A stretch of 56,775 bases of DNA, from positions 1 through 56,775 of the forward strand of contig JAKPOE010000010.1 of the NCBI GenBank assembly GCA_029548025.1. Direction: 5' to 3'. Shown here one piece after another: positions 1 through 8,272 of the stretch (position 1 is its first letter; every line of letters begins with the position of its first letter). The stretch comes from Spirochaetota bacterium. Its GTDB lineage: Bacteria > Spirochaetota > UBA4802 > UB4802. The notes under the pieces were generated by a model. That model saw only the letters and a list, made by a program, of their open reading frames with translations, was not told where the DNA came from and did no database searches. The position numbers and the translations under genes are program-made.

Positions 1-381
1 CATCTTTTTATAAATGATAAGCTTTATAAAAACAACTATCGTTATTTTAAATTAGAAGTATTTGAATCAAAAAAAATGCTGGAGGAAAAACTATGCACAC
101 CCGTTGATACCTTTATATATCCTTTTGGTGTTGTTTCTGACATTGGTAAAAAAGCTCTGATTGAAGCAGGATATAGTTATGCATTTACTATCAAATGGGG
201 AAACACATCACTGCCAATAACCAGCAATAAGCTGGAAATACCACGATACATGTATAATCAAAATTGGAACGCCATAGCCAACGCCATTATTTATAAACGC
301 AAAAACCCGGCTACCCCTCATAAAGAGAGCGAAAAGATTCTTGTTTCTACCATGCCCCGGTTGAAAGGTACTCATCAATAG
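1..381 (+). CDS. Polysaccharide deacetylase, C-terminal part (5' end outside window)
   Basis: The frame is open from the first base and ends in TAG at 379-381, so only the last 126 codons are visible. The text around 'TPVDTFIYPFG' followed by 'ALIEAGYSYAFTI' is the usual C-terminal stretch of NodB-fold deacetylases: a conserved P-F-G strand, then a helix leading into 'Y..A.t'. Family role: removing N-acetyl groups from cell-wall or exopolysaccharide sugars. The metal-binding Asp/His residues would lie upstream and cannot be checked. The 3' end overlaps the convergent nfnB gene by 35 bases. Confidence 0.7.
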   Translation, partial: HLFINDKLYKNNYRYFKLEVFESKKMLEEKLCTPVDTFIYPFGVVSDIGKKALIEAGYSYAFTIKWGNTSLPITSNKLEIPRYMYNQNWNAIANAIIYKRKNPATPHKESEKILVSTMPRLKGTHQ

Positions 382-1777
382 CTTTAGCTGCCTTTCGTCC
401 TGCACCCATTGCCTGTATAACCGTGGCAGCACCGGTTACAATATCGCCGCCAGCAAAAACACCTATCTTGCTTGTCTTCATGGTTACGGGGTCAGCTATG
501 ATATTGCCTCGTTTGGTAGTATCCATCCCCGGCGTAGTCTTGGGTATCAAAGGATTTGGGCCGTTACCAATAGCAATAATGGCTACATCAATATCTATAA
601 TAAACTCAGAACCTTTAACGGGTATCGGGCTTCGCCTTCCAGAAGCATCAGGCTCACCTAATTCCATCTTCAGACACTCAACTGCTTTCACACGTCCTTT
701 TTCATCACCAATGAACTGTACAGGATTGGTCAAAAGTTTAAAGATAACGCCTTCTTCTTCAGCGCGCTCCACCTCTTCTACACGTGCTGGCATCTCAGTG
801 CGGGAACGTCGGTAAACAATATACACCTCCTTGCTTCCCAAACGCAGTGCAGTCCGTGCCGAATCCATGGCAACATTTCCACCGCCAAAAACTGCAACTT
901 TCTGCCCTTTGACAATGGGGGTATCATACTCCGGGAATTTATACGCCTTCATTAAATTTGACCGTGTTAAATACTCATTGGCACTATACACCCCCTGTAA
1001 ATTTTCACCGGGTATATCTAAAAATAATGGCAACCCCGCTCCTGTAGCTACAAACACAGCATCAAATCCCGTTGATAGTAGATCATTCACCGTTTCAGCC
1101 GTGCCTATTACCCTGCTTAGTTCAACAGTAACGCCCGCAGCTTTTAGGGCATCAATCTCATATTGAACAATATCTTTGGGAAGTCTGAACTCAGGAATCC
1201 CATACACCAGAACGCCACCAGCCTTATGCAATGCCTCAAAGATGGTAACATTGTATCCTATGCGTGCTAAATCACCGGCAGCAGTAAGCCCTGCTGGCCC
1301 GGAGCCAATGATTGCAACCTTTTTATTGGTATGGCTATCGCTCCTCTGAGCAACAAAATGTTCCTTCTCTCGTTCATAATCAGCAACATAGCGCTCCAGA
1401 TTGCCAATAGCAACAGCATCGCCTTTTTTTGCCAGAACACACAACTTTTCACATTGATCTTCCTGGGGGCATACCCTCCCGCATACTGCCGGTAATGAAT
1501 TGGTTTGCTTTATGGTAAAAAATGCCTCAAGAGGCTTTCCTTCTTTCAATGCCTTTATAAATCCTGGAATATTGATATTAACAGGGCACCCATCAATGCA
1601 GGTGGGGCGCTTACACTGCAAACATCGTGCTGCTTCTAACATTGCTGTTTTTTCATCATACCCTAACGGGACCTCATTGAAATTGCGGATACGATTTTTT
1701 GCATCCTGCTGAGGCATTTTCTGTCGTGGAATTTTATCTGCCATAGTACTGCTCCAGTTTGCATTTATGTTTTTCAA
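347..1777 (-). CDS. nfnB: NADPH-side subunit of bifurcating transhydrogenase (NfnB; GltD-like flavoprotein)
   Basis: 476 residues. The N-terminus carries cysteine runs that bind two [4Fe-4S] clusters (CLQCKRPTC..GCP near residue 55 and VCGRVCPQEDQCEKLC near 100). An FAD Rossmann motif (GSGPAGLTAAGDLA, about 160) and an NADPH Rossmann motif (FGGGNVAMDSA, about 300) follow. This is the architecture of the glutamate synthase small subunit and of NfnB. I prefer NfnB because the gene directly follows an NfnA-type FAD/[2Fe-2S] subunit, with 44 bases of overlap, and no glutamate synthase large subunit is nearby. Known role: with NfnA it couples NADH and reduced ferredoxin oxidation to NADP+ reduction, reversibly, in the cytoplasm. 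Homologues are often labelled gltA or gltD. Confidence 0.85.
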   Translation of the reverse strand: MKNINANWSSTMADKIPRQKMPQQDAKNRIRNFNEVPLGYDEKTAMLEAARCLQCKRPTCIDGCPVNINIPGFIKALKEGKPLEAFFTIKQTNSLPAVCGRVCPQEDQCEKLCVLAKKGDAVAIGNLERYVADYEREKEHFVAQRSDSHTNKKVAIIGSGPAGLTAAGDLARIGYNVTIFEALHKAGGVLVYGIPEFRLPKDIVQYEIDALKAAGVTVELSRVIGTAETVNDLLSTGFDAVFVATGAGLPLFLDIPGENLQGVYSANEYLTRSNLMKAYKFPEYDTPIVKGQKVAVFGGGNVAMDSARTALRLGSKEVYIVYRRSRTEMPARVEEVERAEEEGVIFKLLTNPVQFIGDEKGRVKAVECLKMELGEPDASGRRSPIPVKGSEFIIDIDVAIIAIGNGPNPLIPKTTPGMDTTKRGNIIADPVTMKTSKIGVFAGGDIVTGAATVIQAMGAGRKAAKAIDEYLSTGAW

Positions 1778-2576
1778 AGCTTTCCTTTTCCTGCTCTTTA
1801 TAGGTATTAAGCCTTTTCATAAGTTCATCAAAATCCACCAGATGAGCATCAAACTCAGGGCCATCAACGCAGGTAAATTGCTTTTTGCCATCAACCGTAA
1901 CCCTGCATCCGCCGCACATTCCGGTGCCATCCACCATTATGGAATTTAAGCTGACCAGTGTTTTCACCCCATACTGTTTGGTCATATCACTGACCGCCTT
2001 CATCATTGGAACCGGCCCAACAGCAACAACAATATCAACTTTCCCCCCATCAAGTATCGTTTTCAATTCATCGGTTACAAATCCTTTAACACCATGCGAC
2101 CCATCATCCGTAGTTACTATCATCTCATCACTTTTTGCTTTGAGTTCGTTTTCTAATATTAATAAATTTTTGTTGCGCGCTCCAATAATACTTATGAGAT
2201 AGTTACCTGCATCTTTCATTGCCACTGCAATTGGATACACAGCAGCAATTCCAATGCCACCACCAACGCAAACACAGGTACCATAGCATTGTATATCGGT
2301 AGGATGCCCCAATGGTCCTGCAACATTAAAAAGTTCCTCCCCCTTCTTTTTAAGCGATAGTTTATGGGTAGAGGTCCCCACAATCTGATAGTAAAGTGTG
2401 ATAGTTCCTGTAGCACTATCAGCATCAGCGATAGTAAGCGGGATACGTTCACCCACTTCATCAACAATAACTATTACAAATTGCCCTGCTTTTCTGTGTT
2501 TTGCAATATAGGGTGCTTCCACAATAGCTTTTCCTACATTGTCAGATATTTTTTCATTGGTTACTATCGTATACAT
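1734..2576 (-). CDS. nfnA: NADH/ferredoxin-side subunit of bifurcating transhydrogenase (NfnA)
   Basis: 280 residues, typical for NfnA and for sulfide dehydrogenase beta / dihydroorotate dehydrogenase electron-transfer subunits. An N-terminal FAD-binding beta-barrel is followed by an NAD-binding half (GGGIGIAAVYPIA, about residue 105). The C-terminus has the [2Fe-2S] cysteines GTGMCGGCRV...FTC (about 215-235). It is the first gene of the nfnAB pair, and its 3' end lies inside the start of nfnB, so translational coupling is likely. In the known complex this subunit carries the NADH site and the branch to ferredoxin. The pair fits an anaerobe that must balance ferredoxin, NADH and NADPH, and it matches the ferredoxin-type hydrogenase at 45-53 kb. 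Confidence 0.85.
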   Translation of the reverse strand: MYTIVTNEKISDNVGKAIVEAPYIAKHRKAGQFVIVIVDEVGERIPLTIADADSATGTITLYYQIVGTSTHKLSLKKKGEELFNVAGPLGHPTDIQCYGTCVCVGGGIGIAAVYPIAVAMKDAGNYLISIIGARNKNLLILENELKAKSDEMIVTTDDGSHGVKGFVTDELKTILDGGKVDIVVAVGPVPMMKAVSDMTKQYGVKTLVSLNSIMVDGTGMCGGCRVTVDGKKQFTCVDGPEFDAHLVDFDELMKRLNTYKEQEKESFEKHKCKLEQYYGR

Positions 2577-2846
2577 AATTCACTTCCATAATAAAGATAA
2601 TCAAACAATTGATATGCATAATGAAATATTGAACATGTCATGAACTTACTAGCAATCATCTGACCTTTGACAGACATAGTATATAGTATATCACATTCTA
2701 TTGATTAAAAAATAACTATCGCCAATACAATACTGTCACAAATACTCCCTGTCAAAAAGCATATACCAACACTGATGACTATACACCATTTGTTGCAGGC
2801 AAACAGTACACTATAATAGCTACACATGGTCAAGATATTTTTATAT
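2577..2846. other. Non-coding stretch upstream of nfnA
   Basis: AT-rich, with no open frame that resembles a protein. It must hold the nfnAB promoter (minus strand), but no convincing -35/-10 pair stands out. It ends at the left terminal repeat of the IS remnant. Confidence 0.5.
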
Positions 2847-2861
2847 AATCAGGCTGTCGAA
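2847..2861 (+). repeat. Left terminal inverted repeat of IS remnant
   Basis: AATCAGGCTGTCGAA; pairs with 3613-3627 with one mismatch (G against A at position 10). Confidence 0.7.
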
Positions 2862-2983
2862 ATAATGTACATAACAAGGATAGTATGCCATTAGTATACC
2901 GTAATCAAGCGACAAAAACAGGGAGAACGTGATGAGACGATTCAGGGAACCGCGTCATAGACCACTCGACGATAGGGAAGTTT

Positions 2984-3525
2984 TTGGTTCGTTTCACAAA
3001 CGAGCTTATAGAGATGTTTGTACAAACGGATAAGCTTGCCATTGAGAAGGGGCTGGCGAATTGTAAAGTATTGTCAATTGATTCGGTCAAGATACGGGCG
3101 AATGCGTCAAGCAAGAAGGACACGAGCATTGATGGTTTGAACCTGCTGGAAGACACCATTAAGGAGAAACTACCGAGATTCATGGATGATGTGGACCGAG
3201 ATGAGCGCAGGGATGAAGAAATTAAGGCGTTGCATCGTCAGGAGGCACGGGTAGCCGAGGCAAACAAGGAACTGCGGATGCTGGTTTTGCATCTCTTGAT
3301 AATTACGAAAAACTTGCTGCGATGAATCAGGAAGCATTGATACCTGACAGATGGTATGATGTTGACAGGCGTGGTGTTCAGAAGAAAGGAGCGTTTGATA
3401 CATGTCATTTCACCTATTGTCCTGAAACAAACTGGTATCAATGTCCCCATGGTATACCACTTTTTTTTCAGAATGAATTCGGACAATCACCCGAGATAAA
3501 AAGGAAGGGTATCGTGAAGCGATGA
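2984..3525 (+). pseudogene. IS1182-family transposase remnant
   Basis: Two reading frames carry adjoining parts of one transposase. The first (to about 3280) has 'GLANCKVLSIDSVKIRANAS' followed by a charged helix, the region of IS1182-type enzymes where 'dGTkIkANAS' is usual. The second (from about 3290, open to 3525) has 'LDNYEKLAAMNQEALIPD' and then 'FTYCPETNWYQCPHG', matching the later 'Y.t.e.lk.l.....yIpd' and 'F.yd...d.y.CP.G' region. A frame change lies near 3280. The N-terminal domain and the end of the catalytic domain are absent, so it cannot be active. Confidence 0.7.
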
Positions 3526-3612
3526 GGCTTGTTTTTTAAGCGATGCTATCTGGTAGAAAGTCCATTTGTTATATAGCAGTAAGGGGAAGTCAATAGTTTA
3601 AAAGTTAAAAAT

Positions 3613-3627
3613 TCGATAGCCTGATTA
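3613..3627 (-). repeat. Right terminal inverted repeat of IS remnant
   Basis: TTCGATAGCCTGATT; the reverse complement matches the left end at 14 of 15 positions. Confidence 0.7.
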
Positions 3628-3692
3628 AATAAATTTTATCAACCCCTATAGCCAAATTATTATGGAATAATAATCAATATATAGACTTAATT

Positions 3693-3941
3693 CTATACAA
3701 TTCCCCCACCCATCATCAATCGTATTGCTCCAAAAATTACTGCAATTATTGACATTACAAGACCTGCGGTAGCTTTCCCCTTTGTTTGCTTATTACTGCT
3801 TGCCATGGCAATGCCAGAAAGAATGATACCTAAAAAACCAAAAGGAATATTCACCCAATTCAACGCCCCTAAAAGGGGAATACATCCAAGCATTGTACCA
3901 AACAACGAAAGAATTCCCACAATAAATCCTGCTGTAGCCAT
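3693..3941 (-). CDS. Small two-helix membrane protein (DUF4190-like)
   Basis: 82 residues with two hydrophobic spans (about 3-35 and 58-78) around a basic linker 'MASSNKQTKGKATAGL'. 'AGFIVGILSL' at the start, 'GIILSGIAMA' in the middle and 'AGLVMSIIAVIFG' near the end are the hallmark pattern of DUF4190-type small inner-membrane proteins, whose function is unknown. A ribosome site (AGGAGGGTTAG read on the minus strand) precedes the ATG. It lies 32 bases downstream of the secreted protein gene at 3974-4801 on the same strand, so the two may be co-transcribed. Confidence 0.65.
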   Translation of the reverse strand: MATAGFIVGILSLFGTMLGCIPLLGALNWVNIPFGFLGIILSGIAMASSNKQTKGKATAGLVMSIIAVIFGAIRLMMGGGIV

Positions 3942-3973
3942 TAGCTAACCCTCCTAAAAAAATGATTTTAAAC

Positions 3974-4801
3974 TTATTTTAACCTTATGGTAATTTTCCT
4001 GATACCATATTCATATTCATACTCGATTCTTGATAAAACTCCCTGAAGAGGTGAAACCTCGCCTTTTTTCAATTTTATCACATCCTCTTCTTTTGAAAAG
4101 CTCTTAATTATATCAACAGGCACTATATTACGATTACTTGGATTATTTCCATCTTCATTGCTTATACCTTTAATATCAAGAATGCCGGTGGCATCTGAAT
4201 ATCCGTTAGTGCCGGCCTCTTTTTCCTCGCTCTGATCAGGCACCGGTACCTCGTAATAAGCATTATACAGTATTGATTTGTCATAACAACGCTCGCACAT
4301 ATTTAATTCCAGTACGAACGCTATTGACGAACCGAGATTGCTGAGCACGAAAGAAAACCACTGTTCATTATCAAACTGGTTATTCTTCTTAGCGGACTCA
4401 ACCATCTGCGAAAATTTATTTTTCCCCATCTTGGAAATGAGAAAATTAATGATTTTCTGCCGCCCAAATTCATTCAGCGTCTTAGACTCTTCTTGCCTTA
4501 CATCAATCAATTTTACAGATCGCATGCAGAACTGTTTACCCCTATACGCAGCGTTTATTCTATACAGTTCTTTCGCATACTGCTTTTCCTTGTATTCCCT
4601 TTGTACCTCCGTATCAGATTCATCATAAATATACTTTTCGACTCCATTTAACAGCGACCATATGTATCTGGAATCAGATTCCCAGTCTGATATATAAGTA
4701 CTCCTCTGCTGAATATTTTCATTGGCATGCAGTGAAAAGCCAAATGGAAGGAGAGATAAAATGGCAATTTGGCAAATATTTCTAATTAAACCGAATTTCA
4801 T
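3974..4801 (-). CDS. Predicted periplasmic protein of unknown function
   Basis: 275 residues that I do not recognise. Residues 1-26 form a signal peptide (basic start, hydrophobic 'ICQIAILSLLPFGFSLHA', cleavage likely after HA-NA). The body is charged and mostly helical in the first two thirds, with a 'CERCYD' pair that could form a disulphide or bind metal. A low-complexity linker rich in Glu, Gly, Asn and Ser (about 190-225) leads to a basic tail ending 'GIRKITIRLK'. There is no transmembrane segment after the signal. The partner gene downstream encodes a small membrane protein. Confidence 0.6.
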   Translation of the reverse strand: MKFGLIRNICQIAILSLLPFGFSLHANENIQQRSTYISDWESDSRYIWSLLNGVEKYIYDESDTEVQREYKEKQYAKELYRINAAYRGKQFCMRSVKLIDVRQEESKTLNEFGRQKIINFLISKMGKNKFSQMVESAKKNNQFDNEQWFSFVLSNLGSSIAFVLELNMCERCYDKSILYNAYYEVPVPDQSEEKEAGTNGYSDATGILDIKGISNEDGNNPSNRNIVPVDIIKSFSKEEDVIKLKKGEVSPLQGVLSRIEYEYEYGIRKITIRLK

Positions 4802-4896
4802 TCATATATTATTTCATAGAATTGCTATTTTGTCAACAACTAAATTAATCAAATATTTATATCAGAAGATATAAAAAATAGCCGTTTACCACATGG

Positions 4897-4923
4897 AAAA
4901 GGCAGCCGGGAAACCGCCTTTTT
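4897..4923. terminator. Hairpin, probable terminator
   Basis: AAAAGGC (4897-4903) pairs with GCCTTTTT (4916-4923) around a GC-rich loop and would give a run of T on either strand. It lies 65-90 bases beyond the stop of the broken DUF4143 gene (minus strand), whose terminator it may have been. Confidence 0.45.
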
Positions 4924-4987
4924 GTTGGACGAAATTTTGCTGGTCATCCGCATATCGTTCTACAAAATCACATTCCGCTTGCACCCG

Positions 4988-5353
4988 TTAGCTTTTGCTG
5001 CTTCCCTCCGCGAGCGCTGAAACAAATTCATACAGCGCCGCGACGCGGACCGTTTTCGTGAGCATGTAGGTTTCCTTCACGGGAGCGATGATCCACGCTT
5101 CCCGTATTTCAAGATCGTTCATGGCGATTGCCAGTCCTTTTCCTGTTTCTGGTGATGCCGACGCTTTGCACTACACCGCGACCAGTCTTCTCCCCCTGCC
5201 CAGCACCATGTCTATCTCGGTTCCGGATGATGTCCGATAGAATACAGCCTCCCGGCCGGGCAGCGAGCTGATCACATTTTCCACCACAAGCCCCCAGGAA
5301 GCGCCGAACACCGGATACCATACAGCCATTAATACGGGTTTACTGCTGGACAT
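4988..5353 (-). pseudogene. Remnant of a DUF4143 AAA-ATPase (C-terminal part, frameshifted)
   Basis: Read on the minus strand, 5353-5174 gives 'GLVVENVISSL', then 'FYRTSSGTEIDMVLGRGRRL'. This is the signature C-terminal strand region of ATP-binding proteins with a DUF4143 domain ('E..v...L....FYRt..G.EvDlv.e'). After a frame change near 5170 the text continues as 'SPETGKGLAIAMNDL', 'AWIIAPVKETYML' and ends at a stop at 4988-4990, again matching the family. The ATPase half is missing. Its base composition is visibly richer in G+C than the flanking genes, which suggests acquired DNA. Confidence 0.65.
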
Positions 5354-5689
5354 TGTTCTCCTCGGGGAGCAGTCCCTCGGATTTCGGTATCGGGGAAAGT
5401 TATTCTCGATGACTCATCGGCGGTTCACTTTCATTTATCTCCTTTAGATTCACCGGGTCTATTTGCATGGATCGTTTTGCCCCTTTGGTTCAGTACCACC
5501 GGGACTACCCCCGACAGCACCAAAGGGGGGGTTTAGAGACTGTTTCCGGAAAACCCTCTCTGGCAGTTCATCGTTCCCTTGACTCTGCCATTATGCATAA
5601 AGATTGCGCTGAATCTTCTTGACATTCTTCCTACTAACTGCTTCACTCTATATAGGCAACCCTGATTCAGCTTCAGGGCACACGACTTC
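5354..5689. other. GC-richer non-coding stretch of the accessory island
   Basis: No plausible gene. It contains an inverted repeat (5480-5528, listed separately) and leads into the first attC-like site. Together with the DUF4143 remnant it is the most G+C-rich part of the window. Confidence 0.5.
5480..5528. repeat. 10-bp inverted repeat with 29-base loop
   Basis: CCCCTTTGGT (5480-5489) is exactly complementary to ACCAAAGGGG (5519-5528). The loop is itself rich in runs of C and G. It could be the end of an old mobile element, an attC arm or a structured RNA; I cannot tell which. Confidence 0.5.
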
Positions 5690-5787
5690 ATATAACTAAG
5701 CAAAGCCGCTGCGGTGCTCGGCCTCCGCGCCTATGATATGAAGACGGCCGCTCCGGCAAAAACTTCAGCTATGCTGAGACGTTATAC
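5690..5787 (+). other. attC-like recombination site 1
   Basis: About 98 bases running from ATATAAC (R''-like, 5690-5696) to GTTATAC (R'-like, 5781-5787). The outer 7-mers are complementary at 6 of 7 positions. The interior is GC-rich and imperfectly palindromic (CCGC..GCGG, GGCC..GGCC). The 3' half 'GGCAAAAACTTC.GC.ATGC' closely resembles the 3' half of site 3 at 8350-8382. Size and layout fit an integron attC, and the following gene begins 39 bases after it. Confidence 0.6.
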
Positions 5788-5825
5788 GACATTTTTACAA
5801 TTTTTAACTAAAAGGAGGAAACCAC

Positions 5826-6674
5826 ATGAAAAAAATTCTATTACCTTTAATTATTACTGTTTTTATTCATACCAATATTTACTCTTATGATTTATTAAAA
5901 ATTGGTGATAATGTAACAAATTATATTAAAACTAATCCGGTTAAATATAAACTGACAAATCAAAAATTATCAAACTGGCCAGAAGGTGTTGTAACACTAT
6001 TAGCTTATGACACAAAAGTTGATGGCAAATCACCAATAATAGTTTTTGCATTAGATAAATATCCCATTGGTGTTTTACAGGGTACAAGTCCAAATGCCTA
6101 TTATATATTTGATATTGATGGAGATGGTATACTAGACACAAAAACAGATAAGGGAATTGTTCCATTTTGGGTTGTCTATGCTAATTCAAAAAATAAATCA
6201 AAAAATGATAATATTACATCTATTTTTAATTTAGTATATGAAAGTTTTCAATCTGATGAAGGACCATATATAAATCAGAAATTCAAAGAATCAATTAACA
6301 AATTGTACGAATTTAATAAAAACATAAATATAGAAAATCGAGACTTAGCATATTTATTTTTGTTTTACCAATTATATAATCAATATTTTCCTGAACAGTC
6401 ATTAAAGTGTTTAGATCTTTTAACAAAAGAATACATATCTAGATTTAATAAAATTCATCCCATTTTATTATTATATAAAGCTGAAACATTAATTAATCTT
6501 AAGCAAGAGCAAGATGCAAAGAAAATTATTGCAGAGTTAAGAAAAGCAGATCCAAATTTCATACCTGCAAAAGCTTATGAATATAGACTAGAAGTTGATA
6601 AAGAAAAAGCCAAAATATTATTAAATAATTTAAAGGAAAACCATAAAAATCACTGGATAGTGAAACAATTGTAA
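5826..6674 (+). CDS. Secreted protein with DxDxDG motif, probable cassette gene
   Basis: 282 residues, no family recognised. Residues 1-20 are a signal peptide. 'DIDGDGILD' (96-104) is a calcium-loop-like motif of the EF-hand/dockerin type. From about residue 150 the chain is helical, with TPR-like repeats ('LAYLFLFYQLYNQYFPEQSLKCL', then 'HPILLLYKAETLINLKQEQDA'), ending without a membrane segment. A strong ribosome site (AGGAGG) sits 7 bases before the ATG. The gene is very A+T-rich, fills the space between two attC-like sites and points away from the first, as an integron cassette gene should. Confidence 0.65.
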   Translation: MKKILLPLIITVFIHTNIYSYDLLKIGDNVTNYIKTNPVKYKLTNQKLSNWPEGVVTLLAYDTKVDGKSPIIVFALDKYPIGVLQGTSPNAYYIFDIDGDGILDTKTDKGIVPFWVVYANSKNKSKNDNITSIFNLVYESFQSDEGPYINQKFKESINKLYEFNKNINIENRDLAYLFLFYQLYNQYFPEQSLKCLDLLTKEYISRFNKIHPILLLYKAETLINLKQEQDAKKIIAELRKADPNFIPAKAYEYRLEVDKEKAKILLNNLKENHKNHWIVKQL

Positions 6675-6681
6675 AAACGGC

Positions 6682-6808
6682 GTATAACACAGCATATGCG
6701 TAATTGCCCTAAATTCAAAACATAAAATATTTATTGACATAAAGATCAATCTATTAAATAAATTTAACGTGTTCCATGCTACTATGCATTATACTGGTAA
6801 CATTATAT
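6682..6808 (+). other. attC-like recombination site 2 (degenerate 3' half)
   Basis: It begins GCGTATAACACAGCATATG eight bases after the stop of the preceding gene. That string matches the start of site 3 (GCGTACAACAAAGCTTATG) at 16 of 19 bases. The 3' boundary is weaker: TGGTAACATTATAT near 6795-6808 resembles 'CGGTAACGTTGGG' of site 3. The middle is AT-rich and poorly palindromic, so the site may be decayed. Confidence 0.45.
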
Positions 6809-6887
6809 GCAATGGCAACATAACTTTGGCCGGGCGTCCGTGCCCGCCTTGTGGGGAATAAAATTTAACCTGCCGGAGGAGAATACC

Positions 6888-8201
6888 ATGAAACACGTAA
6901 ATTTTTTTCTTTTAATTATTTTGGTTGTCGTAAATCTTACCGGTTGTAGTAATGATTTATTTCTTATTGATATTGGTAAATATGGGTATATTGATAAATC
7001 TGGTAAAATTGTAATCAATCCTCAATTTGAAGAAGCTTATGATTTTAGCAAGGAAGGTCTTGCTTTAGTCAAACTATCTGATAAATATGGGTATATTGAT
7101 AAATCTGGTAAAATCGTAATCAATCCTCAATTTGAAAAAGCTTATAGTTTTGGTGAAGAAGGGCTTGCTGTAGTTATGCTGAATAAAAAATATGGATATA
7201 TTGATAAATCTGGTAAAATTGTAATCAATCCTCAATTTGAAAAAGCTTATGATTTTAGCAAGGAAGGGCTTGCAGCAGTTAAAATAAACCAAAAATGGGG
7301 ATATATTGATAAATCGGGTAAAATTGTAATCAATCCTCAATTTGAAGATGCTTATAGTTTTGGTAAAGAAGGGCTTGCAGCAGTTAAAATAAACCAAAAA
7401 TGGGGATATATTGATAAATCGGGTAAAATTGTAATCAATCCTCAATTTGAAGATGCTTATAGTTTTAAGGAAGGTCTTGCTTTAGTCAAACTATCTGATA
7501 AATATGGGTATATTGATAAATCTGGTAAAATCGTAATCAATCCTCAATTTGAAGATGCTTATAGTTTTGGTGAAGAAGGGCTTGCTATAGTCAAACTATC
7601 TGATAAATATGGATATATTGATAAATCTGGTAAAATTGTAATCAATCCTCAATTTGAAGATGCTTATGATTTTGGTGAAGAAGGGCTTGCTCTAGTCAAA
7701 TTATCTGATAAATATGGATATATTGATAAATCTGGTAAAATTGTAATAGATACACAGTTTTATTATGCAGAAGAATTTAAAAATGGTTTAGCACTGGTAG
7801 GTGGTGAAAAATATGGTTATATCAACAAATCTGGAAAATATGTATGGTCATATGATAAAGGAGCAGATATTTATTTAGGCAAAGACATTGTTGGTTGGCA
7901 CATAACTAAAAAAACAGATATTTTTAATAGCGATGATTATTTTATAATGATACTAGATAATCATTATAAGTTTATTGGTGTTACAAAAATAGAATTACGA
8001 ATAAGTGTTGTAAAAGATGCTGGTGTTGAACAACCATTCCGTATAATTTCATATCCAATTGATTCAAGAGCCCCTATGTGGGGGTTTAATAAAAAAAGTA
8101 TTACAGCTGGAGCTTTTGTCGGTAATAGAAAAGGTAAATTTGAATTATTGATAGTTGGAGATAATAAAACCTTAGCTTCTAAAATTTTTGAGGTCAGATA
8201 A
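6888..8201 (+). CDS. Lipoprotein made of WG (KWG) repeats
   Basis: 437 residues. I place the start at the ATG at 6888 because GGAGGAG lies just upstream and the product then opens with a clean lipoprotein signal ending LTGC (Cys20). From residue 31 there are eight consecutive repeats of about 35 residues of the form 'K(Y/W)GYIDKSGKIVINPQF..AY.F..EGLA.VK', plus a ninth partial copy. The fifth copy is one residue short. This is the WG/KWG beta-repeat first described in Leptospira; its function is unknown. A unique domain of about 115 residues closes the protein. Predicted to be membrane-anchored and outside the cytoplasm. It sits between attC-like sites 2 and 3. Confidence 0.8.
   Translation: MKHVNFFLLIILVVVNLTGCSNDLFLIDIGKYGYIDKSGKIVINPQFEEAYDFSKEGLALVKLSDKYGYIDKSGKIVINPQFEKAYSFGEEGLAVVMLNKKYGYIDKSGKIVINPQFEKAYDFSKEGLAAVKINQKWGYIDKSGKIVINPQFEDAYSFGKEGLAAVKINQKWGYIDKSGKIVINPQFEDAYSFKEGLALVKLSDKYGYIDKSGKIVINPQFEDAYSFGEEGLAIVKLSDKYGYIDKSGKIVINPQFEDAYDFGEEGLALVKLSDKYGYIDKSGKIVIDTQFYYAEEFKNGLALVGGEKYGYINKSGKYVWSYDKGADIYLGKDIVGWHITKKTDIFNSDDYFIMILDNHYKFIGVTKIELRISVVKDAGVEQPFRIISYPIDSRAPMWGFNKKSITAGAFVGNRKGKFELLIVGDNKTLASKIFEVR
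6978..7808 (+). repeat. Eight tandem 105-base repeats inside the WG-repeat gene
   Basis: Each unit starts AAATATGG or AAATGGGG and encodes one WG repeat. Neighbouring copies are almost identical in DNA, including synonymous positions; copies 4 and 5 share long identical runs. The fifth unit is 102 bases. This points to recent expansion or ongoing homogenisation by slippage or recombination. Confidence 0.85.
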
Positions 8202-8272
8202 AATATTAAATTTATTACTTGCTTTTCGCCGTCATGGCTCAAAGCAAAAAAGTCTTGATGTTTTGCCACTGC

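Larger units (their letters stand above)
2847..3627 (+). mobile_element. Decayed IS1182-like insertion sequence
   Basis: A 781-base stretch bounded by imperfect inverted repeats. The left end, AATCAGGCTGTCGAA (2847-2861), matches the reverse complement of the right end (3613-3627) at 14 of 15 bases. Inside are broken transposase frames. IS1182-family elements are usually about 1.5-1.8 kb, so roughly half is missing. No clear target-site duplication is visible just outside the ends. Confidence 0.7.

Noticed and set aside
347..1777. Glutamate synthase small subunit (gltD) as the function of this gene
   Set aside because: Sequence alone allows it, but the overlapping NfnA-type partner and the lack of a large subunit point to NfnB.
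3541..3600. Possible further attC-like site around TTGTTATATAGC
   Set aside because: Only one short half-site inside the IS remnant, with no partner half or palindromic body.
6978..7808. CRISPR array, because of regular near-identical repeats
   Set aside because: The repeats are contiguous 105-base coding units without spacers and encode WG repeats in frame.
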